Both the position numbers and the translations under genes were made by a program. The notes beneath the pieces were generated by a model. The model made no database searches. It had not been told where the DNA came from and was given only the letters and a program-made list of their open reading frames with translations. Below, one piece after another: positions 1 to 6,829 of a DNA stretch of 27,120 nucleotides. Each line of letters begins with the position of its first letter. Position 1 is the stretch's first letter. Source of the DNA: Bacilli bacterium (GTDB lineage: Bacteria > Bacillota_I > Bacilli_A > RF39 > UBA660); assembly GCA_028684435.1 (NCBI GenBank), contig JAQUFX010000009.1:1-27120 (forward strand), in the 5' to 3' direction.

Positions 1-95
1 ACAATAAATACTTGATATAGAAACGAAATAAACGAATAAAGGAATCCATCTACCCAAAGACAAATCGTGTTTAATACATTCCATATATTGTCCAT
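1..95 (-). CDS. Partial membrane protein, N-terminal 31 codons only
   Basis: A reading frame starts at an ATG (95..93) and runs off the left edge. It begins MDNIWNVLNTICLWVDGF and continues with hydrophobic, aromatic-rich residues, so the visible part looks like the entry to a first membrane helix. A strong GGAGG lies 6-11 bases upstream and overlaps the TAG stop of the preceding gene, so the two are probably translationally coupled. By position after the small two-helix membrane proteins it could be the large polytopic membrane component (VirB6/TrbL-like) of the same apparatus, but this is inference from context. The 31 residues are too few to assign a family. Confidence 0.6.
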   Translation of the reverse strand, partial: MDNIWNVLNTICLWVDGFLYSFISFLYQVFI

Positions 96-105
96 AGAAA
101 ACCTC

Positions 106-570
106 CTAACTTAAGCATGTAGAATATTTATTATCAATAAATCCTAATAAAAGATTTAATAATACTGGTAGAAAAAATAATATAGCTACCAATATAATTC
201 TAGTTTTTAATCTACCTAAAGCTTTTGTTAAAGCATCATCATCTTTGCTTACTATAGCACTTATTAATTCATAAATAGTAAAAATCACTATTAATAAAGG
301 AGCAATAATTTTCATTACATTTAAAATAAATTCTATATCTTTTTTTAGCGTTGGACCTAATAATCCTTCACAAACTTGGTCATCAGAATTATTTTCTTCA
401 ATTTCAGAAACATTTCCATCATCTGAGGAACCCTTATCTTTTTTTAATAAAACTATATTATTATTAGTATTATTAGTATTATTTAAATTGTTCGCCAAAA
501 CGATATTAGGGCTTATAAATAAAGATGTAATAAATAATATAAAAATTAAAACCAATATCTTTTTTTTCAT
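106..570 (-). CDS. Two-helix membrane protein, third member of the VirB2/TrbC-like paralogue family
   Basis: This 154-residue exported protein has a signal peptide or N-terminal helix (residues 1-26), an Asn/Asp-rich low-complexity stretch to about residue 65, a cysteine (VCEGLL), then two long hydrophobic helices (about 82-108 and 123-145). Between them is a charged cytoplasmic loop, SKDDDALTKALGRLKTR, and a second cysteine lies at the C-terminus (STCLS). The loop pattern DD-[AN]-x-[IL]-x-K followed by two arginines is shared with the proteins at 653-988 and 5005-5685, so the three are paralogues. Two helices joined by a basic loop resemble VirB2/TrbC-type type IV secretion pilins; that is a fold-level inference. 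It has its own terminator/promoter upstream (607-646) and a GAGGT ribosome site. Its stop overlaps the ribosome site of the next gene. Confidence 0.75.
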   Translation of the reverse strand: MKKKILVLIFILFITSLFISPNIVLANNLNNTNNTNNNIVLLKKDKGSSDDGNVSEIEENNSDDQVCEGLLGPTLKKDIEFILNVMKIIAPLLIVIFTIYELISAIVSKDDDALTKALGRLKTRIILVAILFFLPVLLNLLLGFIDNKYSTCLS

Positions 571-606
571 ATAAACCTCTATCTAAATCAATTAGCATAC
601 AATAAA

Positions 607-635
607 ATTATACCATATAAAAAAACAACAGTAAA
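607..635 (-). promoter_or_regulatory. Predicted promoter for the 106-570 gene
   Basis: On the minus strand a perfect TATAAT (612..607) is preceded at 17 bp by TTTACT (635..630), a weak -35 box. It lies directly behind, and partly inside, the terminator hairpin at 620-646. The last genes of the cluster may therefore form a separate transcription unit. Confidence 0.45.
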
Positions 636-646
636 GTTGTTTTTTT
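620..646 (-). terminator. Intrinsic terminator after the 653-988 gene
   Basis: A 10-bp inverted repeat (AAAAAACAAC at 620-629 with GTTGTTTTTT at 636-645) encloses a 6-base loop and has T/A runs on both sides. It follows the stop codon of the 653-988 gene by 7 bases on the minus strand. The symmetry means it could act in either direction, but only the minus strand has a gene reading into it. Confidence 0.7.
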
Positions 647-652
647 ATAATT

Positions 653-988
653 CTAACTACAATCCCAAGGTGATAAAACACATGTTTTGCACATATCAAA
701 ATTAGCTTTTGCATAACTGTCATTATATTCAGATATTGCTCCGAATATCCACATAACTAAAGTTGGAATAAAAAATATAACAACCCCAGCTAAAGCTCTA
801 TATAATAATCTTCTTGTTTGGTTTTTAATTTCATTATCTTCACTTGCAACTACAGCTTTACCAAAATCAACCATTCCATAAGCAATAATTACAAGAGGAA
901 TACCTATTTTGAAAAAAGTTAAAACCCATCCTACAAATTGTAAAATACTACTTGCTTGAGTACAAAATTCACTAACATTAACAGCCAT
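653..988 (-). CDS. Small two-helix membrane protein, VirB2/TrbC-like, with C-terminal CxxC motif
   Basis: This 111-residue protein has a short N-terminus with one cysteine (residue 9), a long hydrophobic helix (about 15-42), a cytoplasmic loop ASEDNEIKNQTRRLLYR, a second helix (about 66-86) and an outside tail ending CKTCVLSPWDCS. The same loop and tail (CADCLLDPISCNK) occur in the 226-residue protein at 5005-5685, which shows recent common ancestry; 106-570 is a more distant third copy. The size, two helices and basic loop match the general plan of VirB2/TrbC-type pilins, which are extruded from the membrane into a filament. No cleavage site is obvious. The start is supported by a GGAG ribosome site. 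A promoter with a perfect TTGACA box lies in the gap upstream. Confidence 0.8.
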   Translation of the reverse strand: MAVNVSEFCTQASSILQFVGWVLTFFKIGIPLVIIAYGMVDFGKAVVASEDNEIKNQTRRLLYRALAGVVIFFIPTLVMWIFGAISEYNDSYAKANFDMCKTCVLSPWDCS

Positions 989-1015
989 TATTATCTCTCC
1001 TTCTACTTCTATTTC

Positions 1016-1044
1016 ATATTATAGTAAAAATATATAAATGTCAA
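1016..1044 (-). promoter_or_regulatory. Predicted promoter for the 653-988 gene
   Basis: The minus strand carries a perfect TTGACA (1044..1039). A TATAAT begins after 15 bp (1023..1018), and the overlapping TAATAT (1021..1016) gives a 17-bp spacer. The site sits in the 64-bp gap after the TadZ-like gene, so the two-helix protein can be expressed apart from the genes before it. Confidence 0.5.
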
Positions 1045-1052
1045 TAAAACAT

Positions 1053-2093
1053 TTATTTTTTTTGAAAAATATTACCAAATATCCCTGTATTTGGATTTTG
1101 TTTATTAAAGCCTAATTTATATAAAAGAATATCTATAATTTGGATTCTCTCTTTTCGATCATTAAAATTAGGCATATTATAAAAAATTCTAAATTTAGTT
1201 TCATATTCTATAGTAGGAATTTCTTCATCTTTTATAGCACTTCTATTTAATATAACTTTGCCATTTTTTACTTTTAGATAAATATTATTATCTTTTTTAA
1301 TTAATTTATTAAGTCTTATCAATCCAGGATCTACTAAATATAATATTTCATCACAATAATCATGAGCGTCAAAACTATTTAAATCAATAACAATAACATC
1401 AATATTAGCATATTCTTTAAACTTTAATTTTAAATCATCAATAGATGTACATAATGTTAAATCAGAATCTCGAAAATAAACAAAATCTTGTTTATTCATT
1501 TCGATACCTTTAACACTATAATTTAATTTAAGTTGTTTAACTAACATATAAGTTAAAGTTGTAGCTCCAGCATGATCAGTTATATTTTGAACCCCAATTA
1601 TTTTTTGTTTTTTATTTTTCTTTTCAAATTTATTTATATTTTCATTAAGTGAATTTGTTTCATTTAAAAAGTTATCTTGTCTATAAGTATGATTTAATAC
1701 ATTTATAGACGAAGAAGTGTTAACATACTTTTTTACATCTTCATATTGATTTGGATTATCAAGTAGATAATTTATACCAGCAGCATTTCTGGTAAAATTA
1801 TAATAACCATTTTCAACTAAAATTCCTAAAAAATTATTACTGTTAATAACTTCACTATTATTTAATAAAATGATAACTTTAGAGGTCTCAAATTCTTTTA
1901 AGAATTCTAATACACTGTTTATATCATAATAATTTTTAATAGCCGTAATATCAATAATTATTTTATTATAATAAAAATTTATTAATTCTTTTTGAATTTC
2001 ATTTAAAGAAAACTCTCCAGAAAGAGTTTTAATGACTTCGACATTAAGTGAATCAGTTATTTTATAATTTTGATTGTTTACAACGATATTCAT
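1053..2093 (-). CDS. TadZ/CpaE-like P-loop ATPase with degenerate Walker A
   Basis: This 346-residue cytoplasmic protein has two parts. Residues 40-125 alternate beta strands and helices like the degenerate receiver domain of TadZ/CpaE proteins (KIIIDIT, SKVIILLNN). Residues 164-330 resemble a SIMIBI/ParA-type NTPase: the strand KIIGVQN, then the P-loop position ITDHAGATTLTY, where the usual KGGxGKTT has lost its lysines, and a Walker B-like strand VIVIDLNSF (about 233-241). TadZ/CpaE proteins mark the pole and recruit the Tad pilus machine, and several known ones also lack a canonical Walker A. It follows the TadE-like gene by 8 bases; its AGGTGAT ribosome site overlaps that gene's stop. A general MinD/ParA relative is the alternative. 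Confidence 0.7.
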   Translation of the reverse strand: MNIVVNNQNYKITDSLNVEVIKTLSGEFSLNEIQKELINFYYNKIIIDITAIKNYYDINSVLEFLKEFETSKVIILLNNSEVINSNNFLGILVENGYYNFTRNAAGINYLLDNPNQYEDVKKYVNTSSSINVLNHTYRQDNFLNETNSLNENINKFEKKNKKQKIIGVQNITDHAGATTLTYMLVKQLKLNYSVKGIEMNKQDFVYFRDSDLTLCTSIDDLKLKFKEYANIDVIVIDLNSFDAHDYCDEILYLVDPGLIRLNKLIKKDNNIYLKVKNGKVILNRSAIKDEEIPTIEYETKFRIFYNMPNFNDRKERIQIIDILLYKLGFNKQNPNTGIFGNIFQKK

Positions 2094-2101
2094 AAATCAC
2101 C

Positions 2102-2551
2102 TTACATTTGACAAAATCCGTATACTGGTTTCGTTTCTCCTGTTACAGGAAAAACAAAAATATTTCCGATTATTGGTAAATCAAGTTTAAAAAATACGGT
2201 AACATTATAATAAGATTTGTGCATTCTATTTCTACTTTCACTATTATCTGCTTCAATACATTTTACGCAGTATCTAGATCTAATACCCGCAGTTGTATTA
2301 ACATTATCATATCCTTCGCCTCTATCACTACAATTACTCGAAACTCCATATCCAACACTTTTGTTATAATCTTTAATTAAATTTTGAACTTCTTGGCCGT
2401 GACCTTCATATTTTTCTATCATACTTACAATTGCATTTTTAACTTTAAATGCTTTAGAATAATTAACTGAAATAGCTAAATAACTACTAAATAGGACAAT
2501 AAAAATAATAACAATTCCAAAAATCCACGTACCACCAATAGCTTCTCTCAT
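2102..2551 (-). CDS. TadE-like minor pseudopilin
   Basis: This 149-residue protein has one N-terminal hydrophobic helix (about residues 8-28, GTWIFGIVIIFIVLFSSYL) and a soluble outside domain with four cysteines. It ends in a beta-rich stretch (YNVTVFFKLDLPIIGNIFVF) followed by PVTGETKPVYGFC. TadE/TadF minor pilins of Tad systems have this plan: a short N-terminus, one helix and a small C-terminal domain that often ends with an extended beta segment. It lies between the pilin-like gene and the TadZ-like gene, the neighbourhood expected for TadE. The AAGGA ribosome site is 11 bases from the ATG. A TATAAT lies in the gap upstream, so separate initiation is possible. Confidence 0.6.
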   Translation of the reverse strand: MREAIGGTWIFGIVIIFIVLFSSYLAISVNYSKAFKVKNAIVSMIEKYEGHGQEVQNLIKDYNKSVGYGVSSNCSDRGEGYDNVNTTAGIRSRYCVKCIEADNSESRNRMHKSYYNVTVFFKLDLPIIGNIFVFPVTGETKPVYGFCQM

Positions 2552-2605
2552 TTATATCATTCCTTTTAATTATTAAATTCTATTATAATAGCGCAATTAA
2601 TCGGA

Positions 2606-2848
2606 TCATTTAACTGTAGTGTCTTGTTTAGGACATTTAATATCTTTTTCATTATTATCTTTATCTACATAAGTACAATCTAATAAAGTGCCTGTTCCTG
2701 TACAATTATAAGCCTGTGAACAGTAAGTGTTTCTTTCAATATTTGCCTTTATATTAGGCCATATTAAGGTTGTAAACACCACCCCAATAGCCGCAATAGC
2801 AACTACCGCAATAGCAGTCATACTTAATTCGCCTGTAGCATCCTTCAT
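2606..2848 (-). CDS. Small pilin-like protein (Flp/TadE-type N-terminus)
   Basis: This 80-residue protein begins MKDATGELSMTAIAVVAIAA, a short charged head followed by one long hydrophobic helix to about residue 32, then an outside tail with four cysteines (positions about 43, 49, 58 and 72). Small size, an N-terminal helix following a glycine, and location next to TadE-like and TadZ-like genes suggest it is the major or a minor subunit of a Flp-like filament. The classical Glu+5/Tyr+6 pair of Flp pilins is missing, so processing by a TadV-type peptidase is uncertain. It has a perfect AGGAGG ribosome site and a good promoter (2873-2901) whose -35 box lies in the duplicated target sequence of the insertion element. 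Confidence 0.65.
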   Translation of the reverse strand: MKDATGELSMTAIAVVAIAAIGVVFTTLIWPNIKANIERNTYCSQAYNCTGTGTLLDCTYVDKDNNEKDIKCPKQDTTVK

Positions 2849-2872
2849 TTAAATTCCTCCTATCATATAATA

Positions 2873-2901
2873 ATTATACATCATATATTATTAATTCACA
2901 A
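2873..2901 (-). promoter_or_regulatory. Promoter of the pilin-like gene, partly in the target duplication
   Basis: The minus strand has TTGTGA (2901..2896), a 17-bp spacer and a perfect TATAAT (2878..2873), 25 bases before the ATG. The -35 box is inside the 97-bp direct repeat and the -10 box is just outside it. The promoter is therefore complete on the pilin side of the insertion, while the other repeat copy carries only the -35 part. Confidence 0.6.
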
Positions 2902-2983
2902 TATTAAAATGTTTACAATATAAAATATAAATAAAACTAAAAACTTTTTATTTATTACATGATATTGGATCTAATAAGCAATC
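2887..2983. repeat. 97-bp direct repeat, left copy (long target-site duplication)
   Basis: By direct reading this is identical over 97 bases to 4944-5040, and the two copies abut the two ends of the insertion element exactly. It carries the last 11 codons and the stop codon of the 226-residue membrane protein gene (2948-2983), the rest of the original spacer, and the -35 box of the pilin-like gene. Confidence 0.95.
2948..2983 (-). pseudogene. Duplicated 3' fragment of the 226-residue membrane protein gene
   Basis: These 36 bases encode DCLLDPISCNK and a TAA stop, the same as the end of the intact gene at 5005-5685. The fragment has no start and exists only because the target sequence was duplicated at insertion. 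Confidence 0.9.
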
Positions 2984-2988
2984 GGGTA

Positions 2989-3001
2989 TTTAACACTTTT
3001 A
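2989..3001. repeat. Left terminal inverted repeat core of the insertion element
   Basis: TTTAACACTTTTA matches the right-end core (4925-4937, complement) at 12 of 13 positions. The two cores are offset by one base relative to the element tips. Confidence 0.7.
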
Positions 3002-3020
3002 AAACCTTAAATCTTCGCAA

Positions 3021-3044
3021 ACCATTATAAAATGGTCTTTTTTT
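3021..3044 (+). terminator. Terminator at the left end of the insertion element, upstream of the transposase
   Basis: ACCATT (3021-3026) pairs with AATGGT (3031-3036) around a 4-base loop and is followed by CTTTTTTT on the plus strand. It would stop plus-strand transcription entering from outside before it reaches the transposase, a common way insertion elements limit their own expression. Confidence 0.6.
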
Positions 3045-3065
3045 GTCAAATTTCACACTTTTGTA

Positions 3066-3095
3066 TTGCGTACCTTACTCGTGATATGATATAAT
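3066..3095 (+). promoter_or_regulatory. Predicted transposase promoter
   Basis: TTGCGT (3066-3071), an 18-bp spacer and a perfect TATAAT (3090-3095) lie 22 bases before the transposase ATG, after the protective terminator at 3021-3044. The alternative pair TTGTAT (3061-3066) and TATGAT (3085-3090) has the same spacing. Confidence 0.5.
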
Positions 3096-3117
3096 AAATG
3101 TATAAGGTAGTGATTTT

Positions 3118-4851
3118 ATGAGATTGAAAACAACAGAATCTAAAAATTTTAAGTTTTATTATATTATTAAAGATATAAATAAAAATGGAAAAAGAACAAC
3201 TATGATTGTAGAAAGATTAGGAACATTAGATAATATCAAACTAAGGGCCGGTGCAATTAATCCAAATGTTTGGTTAAAAGAATATATATGCAAATTAAAT
3301 ATTGAAGAAAAGGAAAATAAAAGAAAATTAATTAAAATTTATTCTCCTTTCAAACAAATCAATATTAACAAACAAAAAACATTTAATGGCGGCTATTTGT
3401 TTTTGCAAGATATTTATTATAATTTGGAGTTAAATAAAATTTGTGATGAAATCACAAATAAATATCAATTTAAATATGATTTAAACTCCATTCTTTCTAA
3501 TTTAATTTATTCTAGAATTATTTATCCCTCTTCTAAGCTTAAAACTGTAGAATTATCTAAAAATTTTATAGAGCAACCTAATTTTGAATACCAACATGTA
3601 TTAAGAGCTTTAGAAGTCATTAGTAATGAGACTGATTTTATTCAAGCAGAACTTTATAAAAACAGTTTAAAATATGCTAAAAGAAACGATAAAATATTAT
3701 TTTATGATTGTACTAATTATTATTTTGAAATTGAACAAGAAAATGGATTAAAGCAGTACGGAATAAGCAAAGAAAATAAACCGAGTCCTATAGTTCAAAT
3801 GGGTCTATTTCTAGATGGTGACGGTATTCCACTAGCTTTTGATATTACACCAGGAAACACCAATGAACAAGTAACACTTAGACCTTTAGAAGAAAAAATT
3901 ATTAATGATTTTAACAATTCTAAGTTCGTAGTATGTACGGATGCAGGACTTGCATCAAAATCTAATAGAAAATTTAATAATACTAATAATAGAAGATTTA
4001 TTACGACGCAACCATTAAAAAAATTAAAAACATTTCTTAAAGATTGGTCGCTTGATTTGCATAAAGAATGGAAATTACCAGGTAGCGATAAAATATTTGA
4101 TATTTCGAAATTAAGAAATGATGAAGAACTAATAAAATTATATGAAGATAAATTTTTTTATAAAGAAAGATGGATTAAAGAAGATGGACTTGAGCAAAGA
4201 TTAATAATTACTTATTCTGTTAAATACCAAGAATATCAAAAACAAATAAGAGAGACTCAAATTAATAGAGCATTAAAATTAATAGAAAAAAATCCCCAAA
4301 AAATTGGCAAAGTTAGAGACAATGATCCAAAAAGATTTATTAATACAACTACTACAACTATAGAAGGTGAAGTCGCCGCAGAAAATTACTACTCACTTGA
4401 TGTAAATAAAATTAATAACAAAGCAAAATTTGACGGTTTATATGCTGTATGTACTAACTTAGAAGATCCTGTGGATGAAATAATAAAAATAAATAAAAGA
4501 AGATGGGAAATTGAAGAATCTTTTAGAATAATGAAAAGTGAATTTAAAGCCAGACCTGTTTACTTATCAAGAGACGATAGAATTAAAGCTCATTTCACCA
4601 CTTGTTTCCTAGCCCTTGTTATTTATAGATATCTAGAAAGTAAATTAGATAGCAAATTTACAGTTTCTGAAATTATCGAAATATTAAAAAACATGAATTT
4701 TCTATACGAAGATCATGAAGGTTACATTCCTATATACAAAAGAACAAATTTAACTGATTTATTACATCAGAAATTTGATTTTAGAACAGATTACGAAATT
4801 ATTTCAGAAAAAAGTTTCAAAAAAATAATCACGCAAATAAATAAACAATAA
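3118..4851 (+). CDS. IS1634-family DDE transposase
   Basis: This 577-residue transposase has the RNase H-fold DDE catalytic residues in the expected order: D197 in LFYDCTN, D275 in VVCTDAG, and the glutamate in RRWEIEESFRIMK, where R462, E466 and K473 match the R-(3)-E-(6)-K spacing of IS4/IS1634-type transposases. The N-terminal 90 residues are a basic, likely DNA-binding part. Between the second aspartate and the glutamate is an insertion of about 190 residues, typical of this group. The frame is complete with no stops or shifts, so the enzyme is probably active. The start is an ATG with AAGGT 10 bases upstream. The length is slightly above the roughly 530 residues usual for the family. Confidence 0.93.
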   Translation: MRLKTTESKNFKFYYIIKDINKNGKRTTMIVERLGTLDNIKLRAGAINPNVWLKEYICKLNIEEKENKRKLIKIYSPFKQININKQKTFNGGYLFLQDIYYNLELNKICDEITNKYQFKYDLNSILSNLIYSRIIYPSSKLKTVELSKNFIEQPNFEYQHVLRALEVISNETDFIQAELYKNSLKYAKRNDKILFYDCTNYYFEIEQENGLKQYGISKENKPSPIVQMGLFLDGDGIPLAFDITPGNTNEQVTLRPLEEKIINDFNNSKFVVCTDAGLASKSNRKFNNTNNRRFITTQPLKKLKTFLKDWSLDLHKEWKLPGSDKIFDISKLRNDEELIKLYEDKFFYKERWIKEDGLEQRLIITYSVKYQEYQKQIRETQINRALKLIEKNPQKIGKVRDNDPKRFINTTTTTIEGEVAAENYYSLDVNKINNKAKFDGLYAVCTNLEDPVDEIIKINKRRWEIEESFRIMKSEFKARPVYLSRDDRIKAHFTTCFLALVIYRYLESKLDSKFTVSEIIEILKNMNFLYEDHEGYIPIYKRTNLTDLLHQKFDFRTDYEIISEKSFKKIITQINKQ

Positions 4852-4874
4852 AGTACGCAAAATTTTAACCATTT

Positions 4875-4918
4875 AAAATCCTCTTAAACCTTATAAACAA
4901 AGGCTCAGGAGGATTTTT
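4875..4918 (+). terminator. Terminator after the transposase
   Basis: AAAATCCTC (4875-4883) pairs with GAGGATTTT (4909-4917), with an inner CCTT/AAGG pair (4889-4892 and 4900-4903). T residues follow on the plus strand and A residues lie on the other side, so it may work in both directions. It could reduce read-through of the surrounding minus-strand cluster across the element. Confidence 0.7.
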
Positions 4919-4924
4919 CGTTTC

Positions 4925-4937
4925 TAAAAGTGTCAAA
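4925..4937. repeat. Right terminal inverted repeat core of the insertion element
   Basis: On the complementary strand it reads TTTGACACTTTTA, differing at one base from the left core at 2989-3001. Confidence 0.7.
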
Positions 4938-4943
4938 GATGAG

Positions 4944-5040
4944 ATTATTAATTCACAATATTAAAATGTTTACAATATAAAATATAAATAAAACTAAAAA
5001 CTTTTTATTTATTACATGATATTGGATCTAATAAGCAATC
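4944..5040. repeat. 97-bp direct repeat, right copy (long target-site duplication)
   Basis: This copy is identical to 2887-2983. It contains the true 3' end of the 226-residue membrane protein gene. Removing the element and one repeat copy restores a spacer of about 99 bp between that gene and the pilin-like gene. Confidence 0.95.
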
Positions 5041-5685
5041 AGCGCACTTTGTATAATCAAATTCTATATCACTCCATCCACTTACAAACATTAAACTAAG
5101 TTTAATTAAAGATGGAATAAAAAATATGATAATACCAATTAAAATTCTTCTTATTAATACTTTGGTTTGTTTAACTAAAGCATCATCTTTTTCATCAATA
5201 ATAGCTTTATAATAATCAAAAGTCGCCATCATAATAATTATAAAAGGAACTAACACTTTAAGAAAAAATATTATAAATCCTATAAATTTTAACGCTTTTA
5301 ATACATCCACTTCTTCACAAAAAAATTCTCCTACATTTTCATCTGTAGCTGTGCATATATCATTAGCACTAAGAATTAACAAAGATCCTTGATTCTTATT
5401 TTCAATTTTATCACAAGCTTCTTTAATTGTAGAACCGGTTTTAATTCCTCCATTACCACTGCATGTATAAGAAAGCTTGTTACTATTAAACTCTCCATTG
5501 CGACATTCAACCTTTAGCATATCATTTAATATATCTTGAGAACATGTATCACTACTATAGCTTCCTTCATAATTTAATTGACAAACTGAATTTACTCTTT
5601 TCTCTGAACTGGCATTCACAAATATAACAGGAAATATCATAAAAGTTATAATTATTAATGTAAATAAAATTCTATTCATATTCAT
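5005..5685 (-). CDS. Secreted-domain plus two-helix membrane protein, VirB2/TrbC-like paralogue
   Basis: The 226-residue product has a signal peptide (about 1-25), an outside domain of about 105 residues with seven cysteines, then a two-helix core (about 131-157 and 178-200) joined by DEKDDALVKQTKVLIRRIL, and a tail ending CADCLLDPISCNK. The core and tail match the 111-residue protein at 653-988 closely, including the three spaced cysteines. It is therefore that protein with an extra N-terminal ectodomain. Total cysteines number ten, an even count. The first 14 bases overlap the end of the 5672-6814 gene, so it is likely translated by coupling; no strong ribosome site is seen. A second in-frame ATG lies two codons in (MNM). 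The insertion element sits in the spacer directly downstream without damaging the gene. Confidence 0.8.
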   Translation of the reverse strand: MNMNRILFTLIIITFMIFPVIFVNASSEKRVNSVCQLNYEGSYSSDTCSQDILNDMLKVECRNGEFNSNKLSYTCSGNGGIKTGSTIKEACDKIENKNQGSLLILSANDICTATDENVGEFFCEEVDVLKALKFIGFIIFFLKVLVPFIIIMMATFDYYKAIIDEKDDALVKQTKVLIRRILIGIIIFFIPSLIKLSLMFVSGWSDIEFDYTKCADCLLDPISCNK

Positions 5686-6814
5686 AACTTGTTTCCACTT
5701 CTTTTGTAGTTACTTTTCTAAATACTTTAAAACCTACAAATCCAGCTATACCCATAACTAATATAATGATAATAATATTTGTAAAATTATTACTTTTTTT
5801 AATATTTATAATATATTTTGTTTCCGATGTATCTTCAGCTTTAACATTAATAGTAATTTGACTTTTATTTTTAAGGTTACTATTACCAGTTATATAATAA
5901 GATGCTGTTTCACTTTGAGGTATAACACTAATATTTAATATACTCTGCTTTTTAATAGTAAGATCGTATGTTAAAATATCAGGATCAAATTTAATTTTAA
6001 ACCCCTCTATTTTTAAAACATCTAATTTAGAATTAGAATCAAGCACTTCTTCTTTTTCTTTAATATTGATAGTATATACTCTAACTGATTCATCTTCAGC
6101 AGTAACAGTTATTTTAATAGGTAATTCCCTGTTTATTTCTTCATTATTTTCAATTTTATAATTTGCTTTAGTATCTTCTAAAACAATGGTAAAATTTAAT
6201 GTTTTAATATCTTCAGCTAATTGAATTGTATAATTATTTATATTTTTATCAAATATTAGTTCAATATCTTTAATAACTAATGATTCAATAAAATTATTAT
6301 TACTTTTTATGATAGGCATAGTAGTTCTGCTTGTCGTTTTAGGAGGTATTGGCCTATTAGGTGTTGTTTTTTTGGTGGTGTTATTAACAGGTGGTACGAA
6401 TGGAGGTGCTGTAGTTGTAGTAGTAAATAGAGCACCAGATGTAGTTTTATTACAATCATAATACGTAATCATACTACAATATCTTTCTTTAGTAGATGGT
6501 GCACAACTACCAACATAATTAGAACAACCAGTTTTAACAATTTGAACATATTGGGAATCATTCCCATTTGCACATCGAACCATATTTTCACTTATATAAT
6601 AATAAGTTTTCCATACACCACTATAACATGTTGCTTTAATACAGTGACCAAAATAACCACTTCCAGTTGTGTATAAAGCACTATCTTGAAAATCAACGCA
6701 CTGATTATAAGTCATATCACTATATACTGGTGTGTTATAATCAATTGCCTTTACATTTAACATAAATATAAAAAATAATATGAAAATAAATAATAAATTT
6801 AATTTTTTTTTCAT
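5672..6814 (-). CDS. Cysteine-rich, cadherin-like beta-sandwich membrane-anchored surface protein
   Basis: This 380-residue surface protein has a signal peptide (1-23) and a cysteine-rich module (about 38-122, eight cysteines, with VRCANGN at 79-85). A Thr/Pro-rich linker (131-168) follows, then two tandem beta-sandwich repeats (about 174-252 and 262-340) of the cadherin-like type (PF12733 style: LxVLKIEGFKIKFDPDILTYDL). It ends with a membrane helix (345-362) and a short basic and acidic cytoplasmic tail. The Cys module and the repeats also occur in the neighbouring 917-residue protein. There is no LPxTG-type motif, so the anchor is the helix. Its role is probably structural or adhesive within the pilus/secretion cluster (inference). 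The ATG is close behind a terminator-like hairpin (6830-6861) and the ribosome site is weak. Confidence 0.75.
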   Translation of the reverse strand: MKKKLNLLFIFILFFIFMLNVKAIDYNTPVYSDMTYNQCVDFQDSALYTTGSGYFGHCIKATCYSGVWKTYYYISENMVRCANGNDSQYVQIVKTGCSNYVGSCAPSTKERYCSMITYYDCNKTTSGALFTTTTTAPPFVPPVNNTTKKTTPNRPIPPKTTSRTTMPIIKSNNNFIESLVIKDIELIFDKNINNYTIQLAEDIKTLNFTIVLEDTKANYKIENNEEINRELPIKITVTAEDESVRVYTINIKEKEEVLDSNSKLDVLKIEGFKIKFDPDILTYDLTIKKQSILNISVIPQSETASYYITGNSNLKNKSQITINVKAEDTSETKYIINIKKSNNFTNIIIIILVMGIAGFVGFKVFRKVTTKEVETSYEYE

Positions 6815-6829
6815 TAAATCAACTCTTTC

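Larger units (their letters stand above)
2984..4943 (+). mobile_element. IS1634-family insertion sequence, 1960 bp
   Basis: The element lies exactly between the two 97-bp direct repeats. Its ends carry imperfect inverted repeats with a core of 12 of 13 matches (TTTAACACTTTTA at 2989-3001; TTTGACACTTTTA on the other strand at 4937-4925), placed 5-6 bases from each tip. It holds one transposase gene on the plus strand, opposite to the surrounding cluster. Hairpin terminators lie at both ends, inside the element. IS1634 of Mycoplasma mycoides and the related IS1549 of Mycobacterium smegmatis are known for unusually long, variable target duplications, which fits the 97 bp seen here. The intact reading frame and identical repeats suggest a recent insertion. 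Confidence 0.92.

Noticed and set aside
2929..2953. Intrinsic terminator after the 226-residue gene inside the direct repeat
   Set aside because: The possible stem is only A/T pairs and the T-run after it is broken; too weak to call.
2887..5040. The 97-bp repeats as phage-type attachment sites
   Set aside because: The enclosed segment holds only a DDE transposase, has terminal inverted repeats and no integrase; a long target duplication explains it.
5672..6814. Sortase signal in the 380-residue surface protein
   Set aside because: There is no xPxTG motif before its C-terminal helix, and the tail is longer and mixed in charge; a plain membrane anchor fits better.
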